A stretch of 64,000 nucleotides of DNA, taken from NCBI RefSeq assembly GCF_003254545.1, contig NZ_QJRH01000069.1:248001-312000 (forward strand), given 5' to 3'. The stretch's first letter is position 1. Each line of letters opens with the position of its first letter. The stretch comes from Flavobacterium tistrianum (GTDB taxonomy: Bacteria; Bacteroidota; Bacteroidia; Flavobacteriales; Flavobacteriaceae). The notes beneath the pieces are model-generated. The model was not told where the DNA came from. It saw only the letters and a list, made by a program, of their open reading frames with translations, and searched no databases. Shown here piece after piece: positions 1-7,611 of this stretch. The translations under genes and the position numbers were made by a program.

Positions 1-490
1 TTTCCTGACGTGCCGCATTTAGCCCCTTTCCTTCATGCTGAATCAACTGCTGCACTTCTGTAATGCTTCCATCAGGATTCTTTTTTAAAACCACAATGCT
101 TCCCCCAGAATAATTGGCTACGATTACATTTTTATCATCATTTATTAAATGGCAAGGATCTGCTCCTAAAGCATCATTTTTGTTCAAAAGATTGATCTTT
201 CCAGATTGTGAATCATAAGAAAAAGAACTTACTGTACTTTGCGTACCGTTTTCGTTTACAGCATAAATAAATTTATTATCTGCAGAAACCGATAAATAAC
301 TTGGACTTACAACACTTTCAGAAGAACTCTTCAATTTATAATCACCTGTAGAAGCATCAAATTCATACACATAGATTCCGTTGCTTTGGCAAGTATTGGT
401 ATATGTTCCAACCAATAAATTGAATTTATTCTGAGCTTTTACCGCGGTTAATGATAAAGCTGAAAATAATACAAGATATATTTTTTTCAT
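1..490 (-). CDS. Lactonase family protein, beta-propeller (3' part missing)
   Basis: The first 163 codons are visible; the rest lies beyond the left edge. The reverse-strand reading starts MKKIYLVLFSALSLTAVKAQ, a Sec signal peptide, so the protein is exported. It continues with propeller-like repeats (LLVGTYTNTCQSNGIYVYEF, then YLSVSADNKFIYAVNENG, then CHLINDDKNVIVANYSGG). This pattern fits the seven-bladed lactonase family related to 6-phosphogluconolactonase (Pgl/YbhE). In a periplasmic or surface protein the substrate need not be 6-phosphogluconolactone. No TAnnTTTG element was found just upstream. The family call is good; the substrate is unknown. Confidence 0.8.
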   Translation of the reverse strand, partial: MKKIYLVLFSALSLTAVKAQNKFNLLVGTYTNTCQSNGIYVYEFDASTGDYKLKSSSESVVSPSYLSVSADNKFIYAVNENGTQSTVSSFSYDSQSGKINLLNKNDALGADPCHLINDDKNVIVANYSGGSIVVLKKNPDGSITEVQQLIQHEGKGLNAARQE

Positions 491-682
491 AGTTTATTTT
501 TATTATTTGAATTTAGCTAAAATAAGTAATAATATCTGTTTGAAGGAGCTTCTAAGTTACAAAGAAATTACAAAAGTTACATTTTTTGATATTTTTTATG
601 CCACGCAAAACATTTTCAATTTATAATTGACAATTAACAATTCATAATTCTCCTACTTATATGGTTTAATAATTTTAATTTG

Positions 683-690
683 TATTTTTG
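683..690 (+). promoter_or_regulatory. Bacteroidota -7 promoter element TATTTTTG
   Basis: TATTTTTG fits TAnnTTTG and lies 50 bp before the ATG of the BatA-domain gene, leaving a leader of about 45 nt. No clear -33 TTTG is seen. The rest of the 491-740 gap holds an AT-rich stretch at about 617-650 made of attaca/ataattcacaa-like words that recurs in other gaps. Confidence 0.5.
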
Positions 691-740
691 ACCTGCATCT
701 TCGCGAAAAACAAAACGTAGTGAAGTAAATCGAAGCCAGA

Positions 741-2669
741 ATGCATTTTAAACATCCCGAAATTCTATACTTTCTGTTTTTATTGATCGTTCCAATTTTG
801 GTTCACTTATTTCAATTAAGACGATTTAAAACTTCTTATTTCACTAATGTTCGCTTCTTAAAAGAACTTGCCATTCAGACTCGTAAGAGTTCTAAAATCA
901 AAAAACGACTTTTATTAGCGACCCGTTTGTTATTGCTTACCTGCGCCATTATCGCCTTTGCACAGCCTTTTTTTGAAGCTGCCGACAGCAAGAACGCTTC
1001 AAATGAGATGTATATTGTATTGGACAATTCTTTTAGTATGCAGGCAAAAGGCAAAAAAGGAGAATTATTAAAAAGAGCCGTTCAGGAATTGCTTGAAAAT
1101 ACTCCCGAAAACACTCAATTTTCTCTTTTAACTAACACCGAAAATTTCTGGAATACAGATATAAAATCTTCTAGAAGTGCTTTACAAAACTTAAAATACA
1201 GCGCTTCTCCTTTTGATCTTTCAGCAATCTCGGCTAAAATAAAAGCTCATAAATCGGCACATAAAAAAGATATTGTCATTATCACTGATGCTGTTGGCTT
1301 GAAAGAAGCAGCTATTAAAAGTATAGATTTTGAAGAAAAACCATACTTTATTGTTCCAGAAGCAGAGCAAAAAAATAATGTTTCTATTGACAGCGTTTAT
1401 ATCAATCAGACTTTAGAAAACTTTTACGAAATCGGCATAAATTTATCAGCCTATGGCGAAGATTTTAAACCAGTTTCAACAGCACTTTACAATCAAAATA
1501 AACTGATCGCCAAAACTATTGTCAATTTTGACGCCAAGAAAAAGAAAATCAATTTTACCATTCCCAAAGAAGCTTTTCACGGATATGTAACAATTGAAGA
1601 CAATGGATTGACTTATGACAATAAATTGTTTTTCAGTATTTCTAAAAACAAAAAAACAAACGTTATCAGTATTGGTGAACCTGAAAAAAGCAATTTCTTA
1701 TCGAGAATTTATACTTCAGCAGAATTCAATTACAACAATTATCCAATCAGTTCTCTAGATTATAATAGTTTAGAAAAACAGAATACTATTATTTTAAACG
1801 AATTAATTGACATTCCACAAGCACTGCAAACGACTTTGAAAGCTTTTGTTTCTAAAGGAGGAAATCTAGTTGTGATTCCGTCTGAGAAAACATCTCTTTC
1901 GAGTTTAAATGCTTTATTGGGAAATTTTGGGAAAATTCAATTTGGGAATTTAGAGACTAACAGCAAATTAATCACTAAAATTAATTTCGATCATCCTTTA
2001 TTTTCAGGCGTTTTCGAAAACAAAATAACCAATTTCCAATATCCGAAGGTAAACAGTTCGTTTGCTGTTTCGAGTTCATATCCAGCAGTTCTTTCGTTTG
2101 AAGATCAAACTGCTTTTGTAACGGCTGTTCAAAATCAGGTTTCTGGGATAACAGTTTTTACAGCGCCTATTAATAGCACAAATTCTAATTTTCAGCAATC
2201 GCCTTTAATTGTCCCATTGTTTTACAAAATTGCTCAGAACAATCAGAAAACCGGCGTAAATGCTTTGACAATAGGAAACAGTCAGCCTTATTTTGTTGAT
2301 GTTTTATTGACTAAAGATGCTATTTTGGAAGTGAAAGGAACAGACGATTCGTTTATTCCGATTCAGCAGATTTTGAATAACAAAGTCAAATTAACTTTTA
2401 ATGATTTCCCTGAAACAGCTGGAAACTATAGCGTTTTTGACAAAAAGGAATGGGTAGAAAACATCAGCTTTAATTACAAAAGAACCGAAAGCGATTTAAG
2501 CCAAGTAAACACAAATGTGGTTTCTGATTTCAAAACTGCCGATACAATTTCGACCATTTTCAATACGTTACAAACAGAAAGAACTGACAGCCAAATTTGG
2601 AAATGGTTTGTTATCTTTGCACTGTTATTTTTAGCATTAGAAATGGCAATTATAAAATTTGTAAAATAG
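741..2669 (+). CDS. BatA/VWA domain membrane protein
   Basis: The 642-residue protein has the N-terminal BatA layout: a membrane segment at about residues 8-25, a basic loop, and a second segment at about 57-76. A von Willebrand A fold follows, with the MIDAS motif D95-N-S-F-S99. A final membrane helix lies at about 620-640. Most of the chain (about 80-615) would be periplasmic. BatA-type proteins of Bacteroidota belong to the Bat (aerotolerance) family, whose exact role is unsettled. The dihydroorotase-like gene starts 66 bp downstream on the same strand. No other bat gene is visible, so this is probably a stand-alone paralogue. The family is clear and the function is not. Confidence 0.85.
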   Translation: MHFKHPEILYFLFLLIVPILVHLFQLRRFKTSYFTNVRFLKELAIQTRKSSKIKKRLLLATRLLLLTCAIIAFAQPFFEAADSKNASNEMYIVLDNSFSMQAKGKKGELLKRAVQELLENTPENTQFSLLTNTENFWNTDIKSSRSALQNLKYSASPFDLSAISAKIKAHKSAHKKDIVIITDAVGLKEAAIKSIDFEEKPYFIVPEAEQKNNVSIDSVYINQTLENFYEIGINLSAYGEDFKPVSTALYNQNKLIAKTIVNFDAKKKKINFTIPKEAFHGYVTIEDNGLTYDNKLFFSISKNKKTNVISIGEPEKSNFLSRIYTSAEFNYNNYPISSLDYNSLEKQNTIILNELIDIPQALQTTLKAFVSKGGNLVVIPSEKTSLSSLNALLGNFGKIQFGNLETNSKLITKINFDHPLFSGVFENKITNFQYPKVNSSFAVSSSYPAVLSFEDQTAFVTAVQNQVSGITVFTAPINSTNSNFQQSPLIVPLFYKIAQNNQKTGVNALTIGNSQPYFVDVLLTKDAILEVKGTDDSFIPIQQILNNKVKLTFNDFPETAGNYSVFDKKEWVENISFNYKRTESDLSQVNTNVVSDFKTADTISTIFNTLQTERTDSQIWKWFVIFALLFLALEMAIIKFVK

Positions 2670-2735
2670 GTTTCTCGTTTTCTAAAACGTCTTACCTTTT
2701 ACAAAAATCATTTTACGACAAAAAAATATCTAAAT

Positions 2736-3986
2736 ATGAAACTAATCATCAAAAGCGCCAAAATTATCGACTCAAAAAGTCCGTTTCACAATCAGACCGT
2801 TGATCTTTTAATTGCAGATGGTTTAATAGAAAAAATAGGCGTTTCACTTCCAAACGATGATACAGAAGTAGTGCGATTTGATAATCTTCATGTTTCTCAA
2901 GGATGGTTTGACAGTAGCGTCTCGTTGGGCGAGCCAGGTTACGAAGACAGAGAAACTATCGCAAACGGACTGAATGTTGCTGCAAAAAGCGGTTTTACAG
3001 CAATTGGTTTACAGCCCAATTCTTTACCAATCATTGATAATCAATCTCAAGTAAGTTTTGTAAAAAATAAAGCAAACGGTTTTGCAACAGAAATTTTCCC
3101 AATCGGAGCTTTGACCAAAGCAAGTGAAGGAAAAGATATGGCAGAACTTTACGATATGAAAAATGCCGGTGCAATCGCTTTTGGAGACTACAATAAAAGC
3201 ATTGATAACGCCAATATCTTGAAAATCGCTCTACAATATGTGCAAGATTTTGATGGTTTGGTAATCGCCTATTCACAAGATCCGAACATTAAAGGAAATG
3301 GTGTTGCAAATGAAGGAATTGTTTCTACAAGATTAGGTTTAAAAGGAATTCCAAACTTAGCTGAAGAACTTCAAATTTCAAGAAACTTATTTTTACTAGA
3401 ATATACAGGAGGAAAACTTCATATTCCGACAATTTCTACAGCAAAATCGGTTGAATTAATTAGAGAAGCTAAAGCAAAAGGCTTAAAGGTTACTGCAAGT
3501 GTTTCCGTTCATCATTTGGTTTTAACGGATGAAAAACTGGACGGTTTTGATACTCGTTTTAAAGTGACTCCACCATTAAGAACTGAAGTTGACAGACAAG
3601 CTTTACTAAACGGAATTGCTGACGGAACTATCGACATGATTACTTCAGATCACAACCCAATTGATATTGAATTCAAAAAAATGGAATTTGATACGGCTAA
3701 AAACGGAACTATAGGTTTAGAAAGCGCTTTCGGAGCTTTATTAACCGTTTTACCTGTTGAAACGGTTGTTGCAAAACTAACAGCAGCTAAAAATGTTTTT
3801 GGTTTAGAAAACAATGTTATTCAAGAAGGAGCCAAAGCAAACCTAACTTTATTTACGACAGAAGGAAAATCAACTTTTACGAAAGAAAACATTCTTTCAA
3901 AATCTAAAAATTCTGCTTTCTTAGGAACCGAGCTTAAAGGATGTGTTTACGGAATTTTAAATCAAAATCAATTAGTTACAAAATAA
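2736..3986 (+). CDS. Dihydroorotase homologue lacking metal ligands (pseudo-DHOase)
   Basis: The 416-residue chain aligns along its length with type I dihydroorotases, the cyclic amidohydrolases of pyrimidine synthesis. Conserved landmarks include LGEPGYEDRETI near residues 64-75, T-P-P-L-R at 278-282 and S-D-H-N-P at 304-308. The catalytic D-x-H-x-H-L-R-E-P-G motif instead reads D59-S-S-V-S-L-G-E-P-G, so both metal-binding histidines are serine and the substrate arginine is glycine. The usual H-x-E-D is Y179-S-Q-D. One His of the H-x-x-H-x-S-T strand is Thr232. Such paralogues can be structural partners, as the inactive DHOase of Pseudomonas is for ATCase. It may share a transcript with the BatA gene. 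Catalysis is unlikely. Confidence 0.85.
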   Translation: MKLIIKSAKIIDSKSPFHNQTVDLLIADGLIEKIGVSLPNDDTEVVRFDNLHVSQGWFDSSVSLGEPGYEDRETIANGLNVAAKSGFTAIGLQPNSLPIIDNQSQVSFVKNKANGFATEIFPIGALTKASEGKDMAELYDMKNAGAIAFGDYNKSIDNANILKIALQYVQDFDGLVIAYSQDPNIKGNGVANEGIVSTRLGLKGIPNLAEELQISRNLFLLEYTGGKLHIPTISTAKSVELIREAKAKGLKVTASVSVHHLVLTDEKLDGFDTRFKVTPPLRTEVDRQALLNGIADGTIDMITSDHNPIDIEFKKMEFDTAKNGTIGLESAFGALLTVLPVETVVAKLTAAKNVFGLENNVIQEGAKANLTLFTTEGKSTFTKENILSKSKNSAFLGTELKGCVYGILNQNQLVTK

Positions 3987-3990
3987 TAAA

Positions 3991-4317
3991 ATGAATAATT
4001 CAGTCGAAGAAGGAAAACCAATTGCTATTACCAGTTATATTCTAATTATTGGTGTTTTAATCGCTATGAGTATGAATTCTGAAAACAAAAACAGTTTTGC
4101 TTCTTTTCATATCCGTCAATCTTTAGGATTATCCCTAACTTTTATTTCTTTCGGAGCAATCATAAGTAATTTCGATAGTTTTTTTATCACTTTCCCAATG
4201 TGGATTTGTATTTCAATTCTATGGACTTTTGGGATTTTTAATGCCATTCAAGGGCAAATGAGACCAATTCCTTTGGTTGGGGAATTGTTTCAAAAATGGT
4301 TTAAAAAGATTGGCTAA
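3991..4317 (+). CDS. Small membrane protein, Tic20/DUF4870-like
   Basis: This 108-residue protein starts 4 bp after the stop of the dihydroorotase homologue, so the two are very likely co-transcribed. It has hydrophobic segments at about residues 12-28, 44-64 and 70-88. The phrases FASFHIRQSLGLSL and AIQGQMRPIPLVGE resemble the small multi-helix DUF4870 family (chloroplast import component Tic20-like) common in Bacteroidota. The molecular role of these proteins is not established. No export signal or enzyme motif is visible. Confidence 0.7.
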   Translation: MNNSVEEGKPIAITSYILIIGVLIAMSMNSENKNSFASFHIRQSLGLSLTFISFGAIISNFDSFFITFPMWICISILWTFGIFNAIQGQMRPIPLVGELFQKWFKKIG

Positions 4318-4327
4318 TCTTTTAAAT

Positions 4328-4412
4328 TCCTCCCGATAGTTAACGGGACCAAATTCCAACTTAAACCTTTGTCAAAGTTAAGAACTGAAAAACCGCGACT
4401 GAGACTGAGACC
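4328..4412. repeat. Intergenic repeat mosaic
   Basis: This gap contains pieces found elsewhere in the window. A short hairpin TCCCG...CGGGA lies at 4331-4348. The half-palindrome CTTTGTCAAAGTT at 4367-4379 is the same word as the repeats around the transposase at 35 kb. A GACTGAGACTGAGAC tract at about 4397-4411 belongs to the family at 6.5 and 42.1 kb. Confidence 0.55.
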
Positions 4413-4451
4413 AAAAATTTACAATTCACAACTTACATTCACAATTAAAAT

Positions 4452-5096
4452 ATGAGTTTATCATTAGAATATAAAATAAGAGAACCAAAAGTAATTTTAG
4501 ACAAAAATCCGTTATTGCTTTTATTACATGGATATGGCAGCAATGAAGCCGATTTATTCTCTTTTGCTTCTGAACTTCCAGATAATTATTACATCATTTC
4601 TGCAAGAGCCCCTTACGATTTACAATATGGCGCTTATGCTTGGTATGCCATCAACTTTGATGCAGATCAAAATAAATTTTCAGATAACGAACAAGCCAAA
4701 ACTTCAAGAGATTTAATTGCAAAGTTCATTGATGAATTAGTGGCAACTTATCCAATTGATGCTAACAATGTTACTTTAATCGGATTCAGTCAGGGTTCTA
4801 TTTTGAGTTATGCAACAGCACTTTCTTATCCAGAAAAAATTCAGAGAGTTGTGGCAATGAGTGGTTATTTTAATGAAGAAATCATCAAAGAAGGCTTTGA
4901 AAACAATGATTTCAAAAACTTAAAATTCTTCGCTTCCCATGGAACTGTCGATCAGGTTATTCCGATTGAATGGGCAAGAAAAACACCAGCCGCTTTAGAA
5001 AAATTAAATATCCCGCTTACTTATAAGGAATATCCTGTTGGACATGGAGTTTCTCCTCAGAATTTCTTTGATTTTAGGAATTGGTTGGCTTTGTAA
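4452..5096 (+). CDS. Alpha/beta hydrolase, phospholipase/carboxylesterase family
   Basis: At 214 residues this matches the size of the cytosolic carboxylesterase family (YpfH/acyl-protein-thioesterase type). The oxyanion segment is LLLLHGYGSNEADL at 21-35. The nucleophile elbow is G-F-S113-Q-G-S. The acid is Asp167 in HGTVDQVIP and the base is His198 in PVGHGVS, so the Ser-Asp-His triad is complete. There is no signal peptide, so it acts in the cytoplasm on a small ester. The physiological substrate cannot be read from the sequence. It is separated from the upstream gene by a repeat-rich gap and probably has its own promoter. Confidence 0.88.
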   Translation: MSLSLEYKIREPKVILDKNPLLLLLHGYGSNEADLFSFASELPDNYYIISARAPYDLQYGAYAWYAINFDADQNKFSDNEQAKTSRDLIAKFIDELVATYPIDANNVTLIGFSQGSILSYATALSYPEKIQRVVAMSGYFNEEIIKEGFENNDFKNLKFFASHGTVDQVIPIEWARKTPAALEKLNIPLTYKEYPVGHGVSPQNFFDFRNWLAL

Positions 5097-5210
5097 TTCC
5101 TTATAAAAAAGAAAGAAAAAACTTATTTTATTTTATTCTTTACAAATTATAAATTGTATTTTAGTTTTAACAAACTAAGCCTAGTTTACTAAAAGAGATT
5201 AAAAATAATT

Positions 5211-5252
5211 AAATACCCAAAAGTTTCTTCAAAAGGAAACTTTTGGGTATTT
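5211..5252. terminator. Perfect 17-bp hairpin, terminator-like, upstream of the toxin gene
   Basis: The arms 5211-5227 (AAATACCCAAAAGTTTC) and 5236-5252 are exact reverse complements with an 8-nt loop. A short T run follows on the plus strand. It could end transcripts from the esterase gene 115 bp upstream. It stands only 16 bp before the toxin start, so it may also act as operator or leader of the toxin-antitoxin operon. Confidence 0.7.
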
Positions 5253-5256
5253 TTGT
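5249..5256 (+). promoter_or_regulatory. -7 element TATTTTTG of the toxin-antitoxin operon
   Basis: TATTTTTG matches TAnnTTTG and overlaps the 3' arm of the hairpin at 5211-5252. Transcription would begin near 5262, giving a very short leader before the ATG at 5269. No good -33 TTTG is visible. Confidence 0.45.
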
Positions 5257-5268
5257 AACAGTAAGAGA

Positions 5269-5607
5269 ATGAAAAAAAATTTTGATATAATTTTTCTAGA
5301 AGAAGTTTTTGATTTTTTAAGAAACTTAAAACCAAAACATTCAGAAAAAATACTTTATAACATTCGAAAATCGCAAACAAAAAACGACCCTGAACTTTTT
5401 AAAAAGTTAAACAATGAAATTTGGGAGTTTCGAACTTTATATCAAGGAAATCATTATCGATTATTAGCATTTTGGGATAAAACCAATACACAAAACGCTT
5501 TAGTAATTTCTACGCATGGCTTTATAAAAAAACAAGGCAAAGTGCCTGAGAAAGAAATATCAAAAGCGCAAAAATTAAAAATAGAATATTTTAAAGATAA
5601 AGATTAA
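5269..5607 (+). CDS. Toxin of a type II toxin-antitoxin pair, RelE/HigB-like (phage Gp49 family)
   Basis: The 112-residue basic protein has the family pattern: a helical N-terminus (FDFLRNLKPKHSEKIL), then E-I-W-E-F-R-T-L-Y-Q-G-N-H-Y-R-L-L at about 50-66 and the strand ALVISTHGFIKKQGKVP. This is the phage-derived Gp49-like branch (PF05973) of the RelE/ParE superfamily, whose HigB members are ribosome-dependent mRNA nucleases. The antitoxin gene starts 15 bp downstream, giving the toxin-first order typical of higBA. No active-site residue was checked against a structure. A chromosomal stress or mobile-element-stability role is inferred. Confidence 0.85.
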   Translation: MKKNFDIIFLEEVFDFLRNLKPKHSEKILYNIRKSQTKNDPELFKKLNNEIWEFRTLYQGNHYRLLAFWDKTNTQNALVISTHGFIKKQGKVPEKEISKAQKLKIEYFKDKD

Positions 5608-5622
5608 ATTCAATTTAAGAAT

Positions 5623-5937
5623 ATGAAAACATATACTTTGAATCAAGTGACAGATGAGATCGTAGGCAAACTTGGGACTCCTGCAAGAGATCAATTTGAG
5701 TATGATTTGCAAATGGATTTAATTGGAAATGCCATTAAACAAACTCGTAAAGAGCGCAATTTAACTCAAGAAGAATTAGGAAAACTTATTGGCGTTCAAA
5801 AAGCGCAAATATCTAAACTTGAAAAAAATGCTGGAAATGTAACACTAGAAACTGTTATCAAAGTTTTTACAGCACTAAAAGCTACAGTCAAATTTCAAAT
5901 AGAACTAAAAGACTTAAAAATTAGTCTAGAGAAATAA
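5623..5937 (+). CDS. Antitoxin, XRE-family helix-turn-helix (HigA-like)
   Basis: This 104-residue protein has an N-terminal 30-residue segment followed by a Cro/CI-type helix-turn-helix at about residues 37-90 (IKQTRKERNLTQEELGKLIG, then VQKAQISKLEKN). It lies directly behind the toxin gene and would be made from the same mRNA. HigA-type antitoxins neutralise the toxin and repress their own promoter; the palindrome at 5211-5252 is the obvious candidate operator. The end of the chain is short and strand-like (TVKFQIELKDL). The pairing is strong and the binding site is inferred. Confidence 0.88.
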   Translation: MKTYTLNQVTDEIVGKLGTPARDQFEYDLQMDLIGNAIKQTRKERNLTQEELGKLIGVQKAQISKLEKNAGNVTLETVIKVFTALKATVKFQIELKDLKISLEK

Positions 5938-5961
5938 TTTTTATAACTAAAATACTTTCTA

Positions 5962-6531
5962 ATGAACACCAAAAAACTTAATAATCCCGCATTAATTTTA
6001 ATTGATATTCAAAAAGGTTTTCACGATGTTGCCTATTGGGGCGGAGACCGTAATAATGTTTCAGCAGAAGAAAAAGCTGGCGAACTTCTGGAAATTTGGA
6101 GAAACAAAAAACTGCCTATTTTTCATGTACAGCATTGTTCTTCAAATCCAAATTCAATTTTAAACGAAACAAATGCTGGAAATGAATTTCAAAATGTTGT
6201 AAAACCTCTCGAAGGCGAAACCGTCATCAAAAAGAATGTCAATAGTGCTTTTATTGGAACGAATTTAAAAGAGCTTCTAGATAATGCTAAAATAACGAAT
6301 CTGGTAATTGTTGGTTTAACTACAGATCACTGCGTTTCTACCACAACGAGAATGGCTGGAAATTTCGGTTACAACGTTTATCTAGTTTCTGATGCAACAG
6401 CAACTTTTAATAAAAAAGGATTAAACGGAGAAGAATTCTCTGCAGAATTAATACATCAGACCGCTTTAGCAAGTTTAAATGAAGAATTTGCTCAGGTTGT
6501 AGATTCTGAGTTTATTAAAGAAATAATTTAG
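5962..6531 (+). CDS. Isochorismatase-like cysteine hydrolase
   Basis: The 189-residue cytosolic protein has the Asp-Lys-Cys triad of the isochorismatase/nicotinamidase superfamily: Asp15 in LILIDIQKGF, Lys91 in VIKKNVNSAF and Cys124 in TTDHCVSTTTRMA. Members hydrolyse amides or vinyl ethers such as nicotinamide, N-carbamoyl compounds or isochorismate. Nothing in the neighbourhood names the substrate. The start lies 24 bp after the antitoxin stop, so read-through from that operon is possible. The fold call is firm; a specific enzyme name is not justified. Confidence 0.87.
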   Translation: MNTKKLNNPALILIDIQKGFHDVAYWGGDRNNVSAEEKAGELLEIWRNKKLPIFHVQHCSSNPNSILNETNAGNEFQNVVKPLEGETVIKKNVNSAFIGTNLKELLDNAKITNLVIVGLTTDHCVSTTTRMAGNFGYNVYLVSDATATFNKKGLNGEEFSAELIHQTALASLNEEFAQVVDSEFIKEII

Positions 6532-6535
6532 TATT

Positions 6536-6616
6536 CAGTCTCAGTGGCAGTTTTCAGTTTTGAATAGCAAAAAAAACTTTGACAAAATTCTAACTGAAAA
6601 CTGAGACTGTGACTGT
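6536..6616. repeat. Inverted repeat of the CAGTCTCAGT family between converging genes
   Basis: The left arm at 6536-6560 (CAGTCTCAGTGGCAGTTTTC...) pairs imperfectly with the right arm at 6592-6616 (AACTGAAAACTGAGACTGTG...). It fills the gap between two facing stop codons (6531 and 6622) and may serve as a shared terminator. The loop contains ACTTTGACAAA at 6576-6586, half of the palindrome found near the transposase. Confidence 0.7.
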
Positions 6617-6621
6617 AAACT

Positions 6622-7050
6622 TTATTCTCCCGTATAAAGAATCTTACCTGCTTTTTTCAGAACATATCCTTTCCAAGGAATTAACTGCCAATCGCCGTTA
6701 ACCCAAGAATCACCTTCTGATTTTCTCTCTAAAATGATGGATTCTTTTTGAGTATCTAAGAAAAGTTCTGCTTTGTTTCCGTCAAAAATTACATAGGAAA
6801 CTGTCGAATACGTTTTTCCATCTTCAGCATGATTTAGTCTTGTGCTGTTTTCAAAAACTCTGATACATTCTTTTTTAAGCGCAGACCAAGTATAACCTGC
6901 TGAAGCTTTGCATCCGTGAGAATCTGAATCTCCGCCAACTACAGCTTCCTTCTTAGGTTCTTTTGGAGATGCGCTTGTATTATCTTGAGAAATCTTTTTC
7001 CCGCAAGAAATTGCACTTGCCAGAATCAAAAACAAAAATATCTTTTTCAT
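6622..7050 (-). CDS. Lipoprotein of unknown function
   Basis: The 142-residue chain starts MKKIFLFLILASAISCGKK, a lipoprotein signal with the modified cysteine at residue 16. A low-complexity linker (residues 17-40) leads to a compact domain of about 100 residues with phrases such as GCKASAGYTWSALKKECIRV. No known family was recognised. Two cysteines in that phrase could form a disulfide. It is separated from the upstream gene by a strong terminator, so it probably has its own promoter. Anchoring in the outer or inner membrane is inferred from the signal only. Confidence 0.8.
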   Translation of the reverse strand: MKKIFLFLILASAISCGKKISQDNTSASPKEPKKEAVVGGDSDSHGCKASAGYTWSALKKECIRVFENSTRLNHAEDGKTYSTVSYVIFDGNKAELFLDTQKESIILERKSEGDSWVNGDWQLIPWKGYVLKKAGKILYTGE

Positions 7051-7071
7051 AATCCTATTTATTTAAAGGTC

Positions 7072-7104
7072 AAAAAAAAATAGGATTATAAAATCCTATT
7101 TTTG
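7072..7104 (-). terminator. Rho-independent terminator of the MBL-fold operon
   Basis: On the minus strand AAAAATAGGATT pairs with AATCCTATTTTT across a short loop, followed by a long U run. The stem overlaps the stop codon of the gene ending at 7096. Confidence 0.75.
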
Positions 7105-7599
7105 ATATAACCAAGTTTGATTTACTTCAAAGGTAATATTATCGTCGTTATCAACAAAGTATTTTAACAAGACTTCTCCCCATAATTCACCATTGCTGTA
7201 ATCTGCAATAATCCAACGGTGGTTTAAGATTTTTACTTTATTGATGATAAATTTGTTTGGACCAATTTGATCTTGTCCCGTGTAAGGATTTCCTTTTGGA
7301 TTAGAATTAAAGTCCAATAACTTTTCAGTCACAACCGGAATCAGTTTTTCATATAAAATCACTTTTCCGCCAGAAGCACTGTTATCAAAGTAATTTTGTG
7401 CATTCTCATTGTGTTCTAAAGAAAAATAATCAGCCTCTGCCAATTTATTTTTCATAAGACTAATGCTATCTCTAAGTTTCTTAGTTGTTTTATCATATCG
7501 CTCTTGACCAAATTTTACTTCTCCGCTGTAAAATGCGTATGTAAACACATTCATTAAAATGGCAAGAATAAAAAGATAAAGCATTAAGGATTTTTTCAT
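7096..7599 (-). CDS. Membrane-anchored protein of unknown function
   Basis: This 167-residue protein has one N-terminal hydrophobic segment at about residues 4-24 (LMLYLFILAILMNVFTYAFY), probably an uncleaved anchor. A coiled-coil-like helix (DKTTKKLRDSISLMKNKLAE) and a mixed alpha/beta domain of about 100 residues follow. It lies 12 bp behind the MBL-fold hydrolase gene and shares its transcript. No family was recognised and no catalytic motif is visible. A link to the hydrolase is suggested only by the gene order. Confidence 0.75.
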   Translation of the reverse strand: MKKSLMLYLFILAILMNVFTYAFYSGEVKFGQERYDKTTKKLRDSISLMKNKLAEADYFSLEHNENAQNYFDNSASGGKVILYEKLIPVVTEKLLDFNSNPKGNPYTGQDQIGPNKFIINKVKILNHRWIIADYSNGELWGEVLLKYFVDNDDNITFEVNQTWLYQK

Positions 7600-7611
7600 T
7601 GTGTGTTATAA

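Noticed and set aside
5189..5380. 63-codon minus-strand frame across the hairpin and toxin start
   Set aside because: It runs through the perfect palindrome and antisense to the toxin; composition is Phe/Leu-rich by AT bias.
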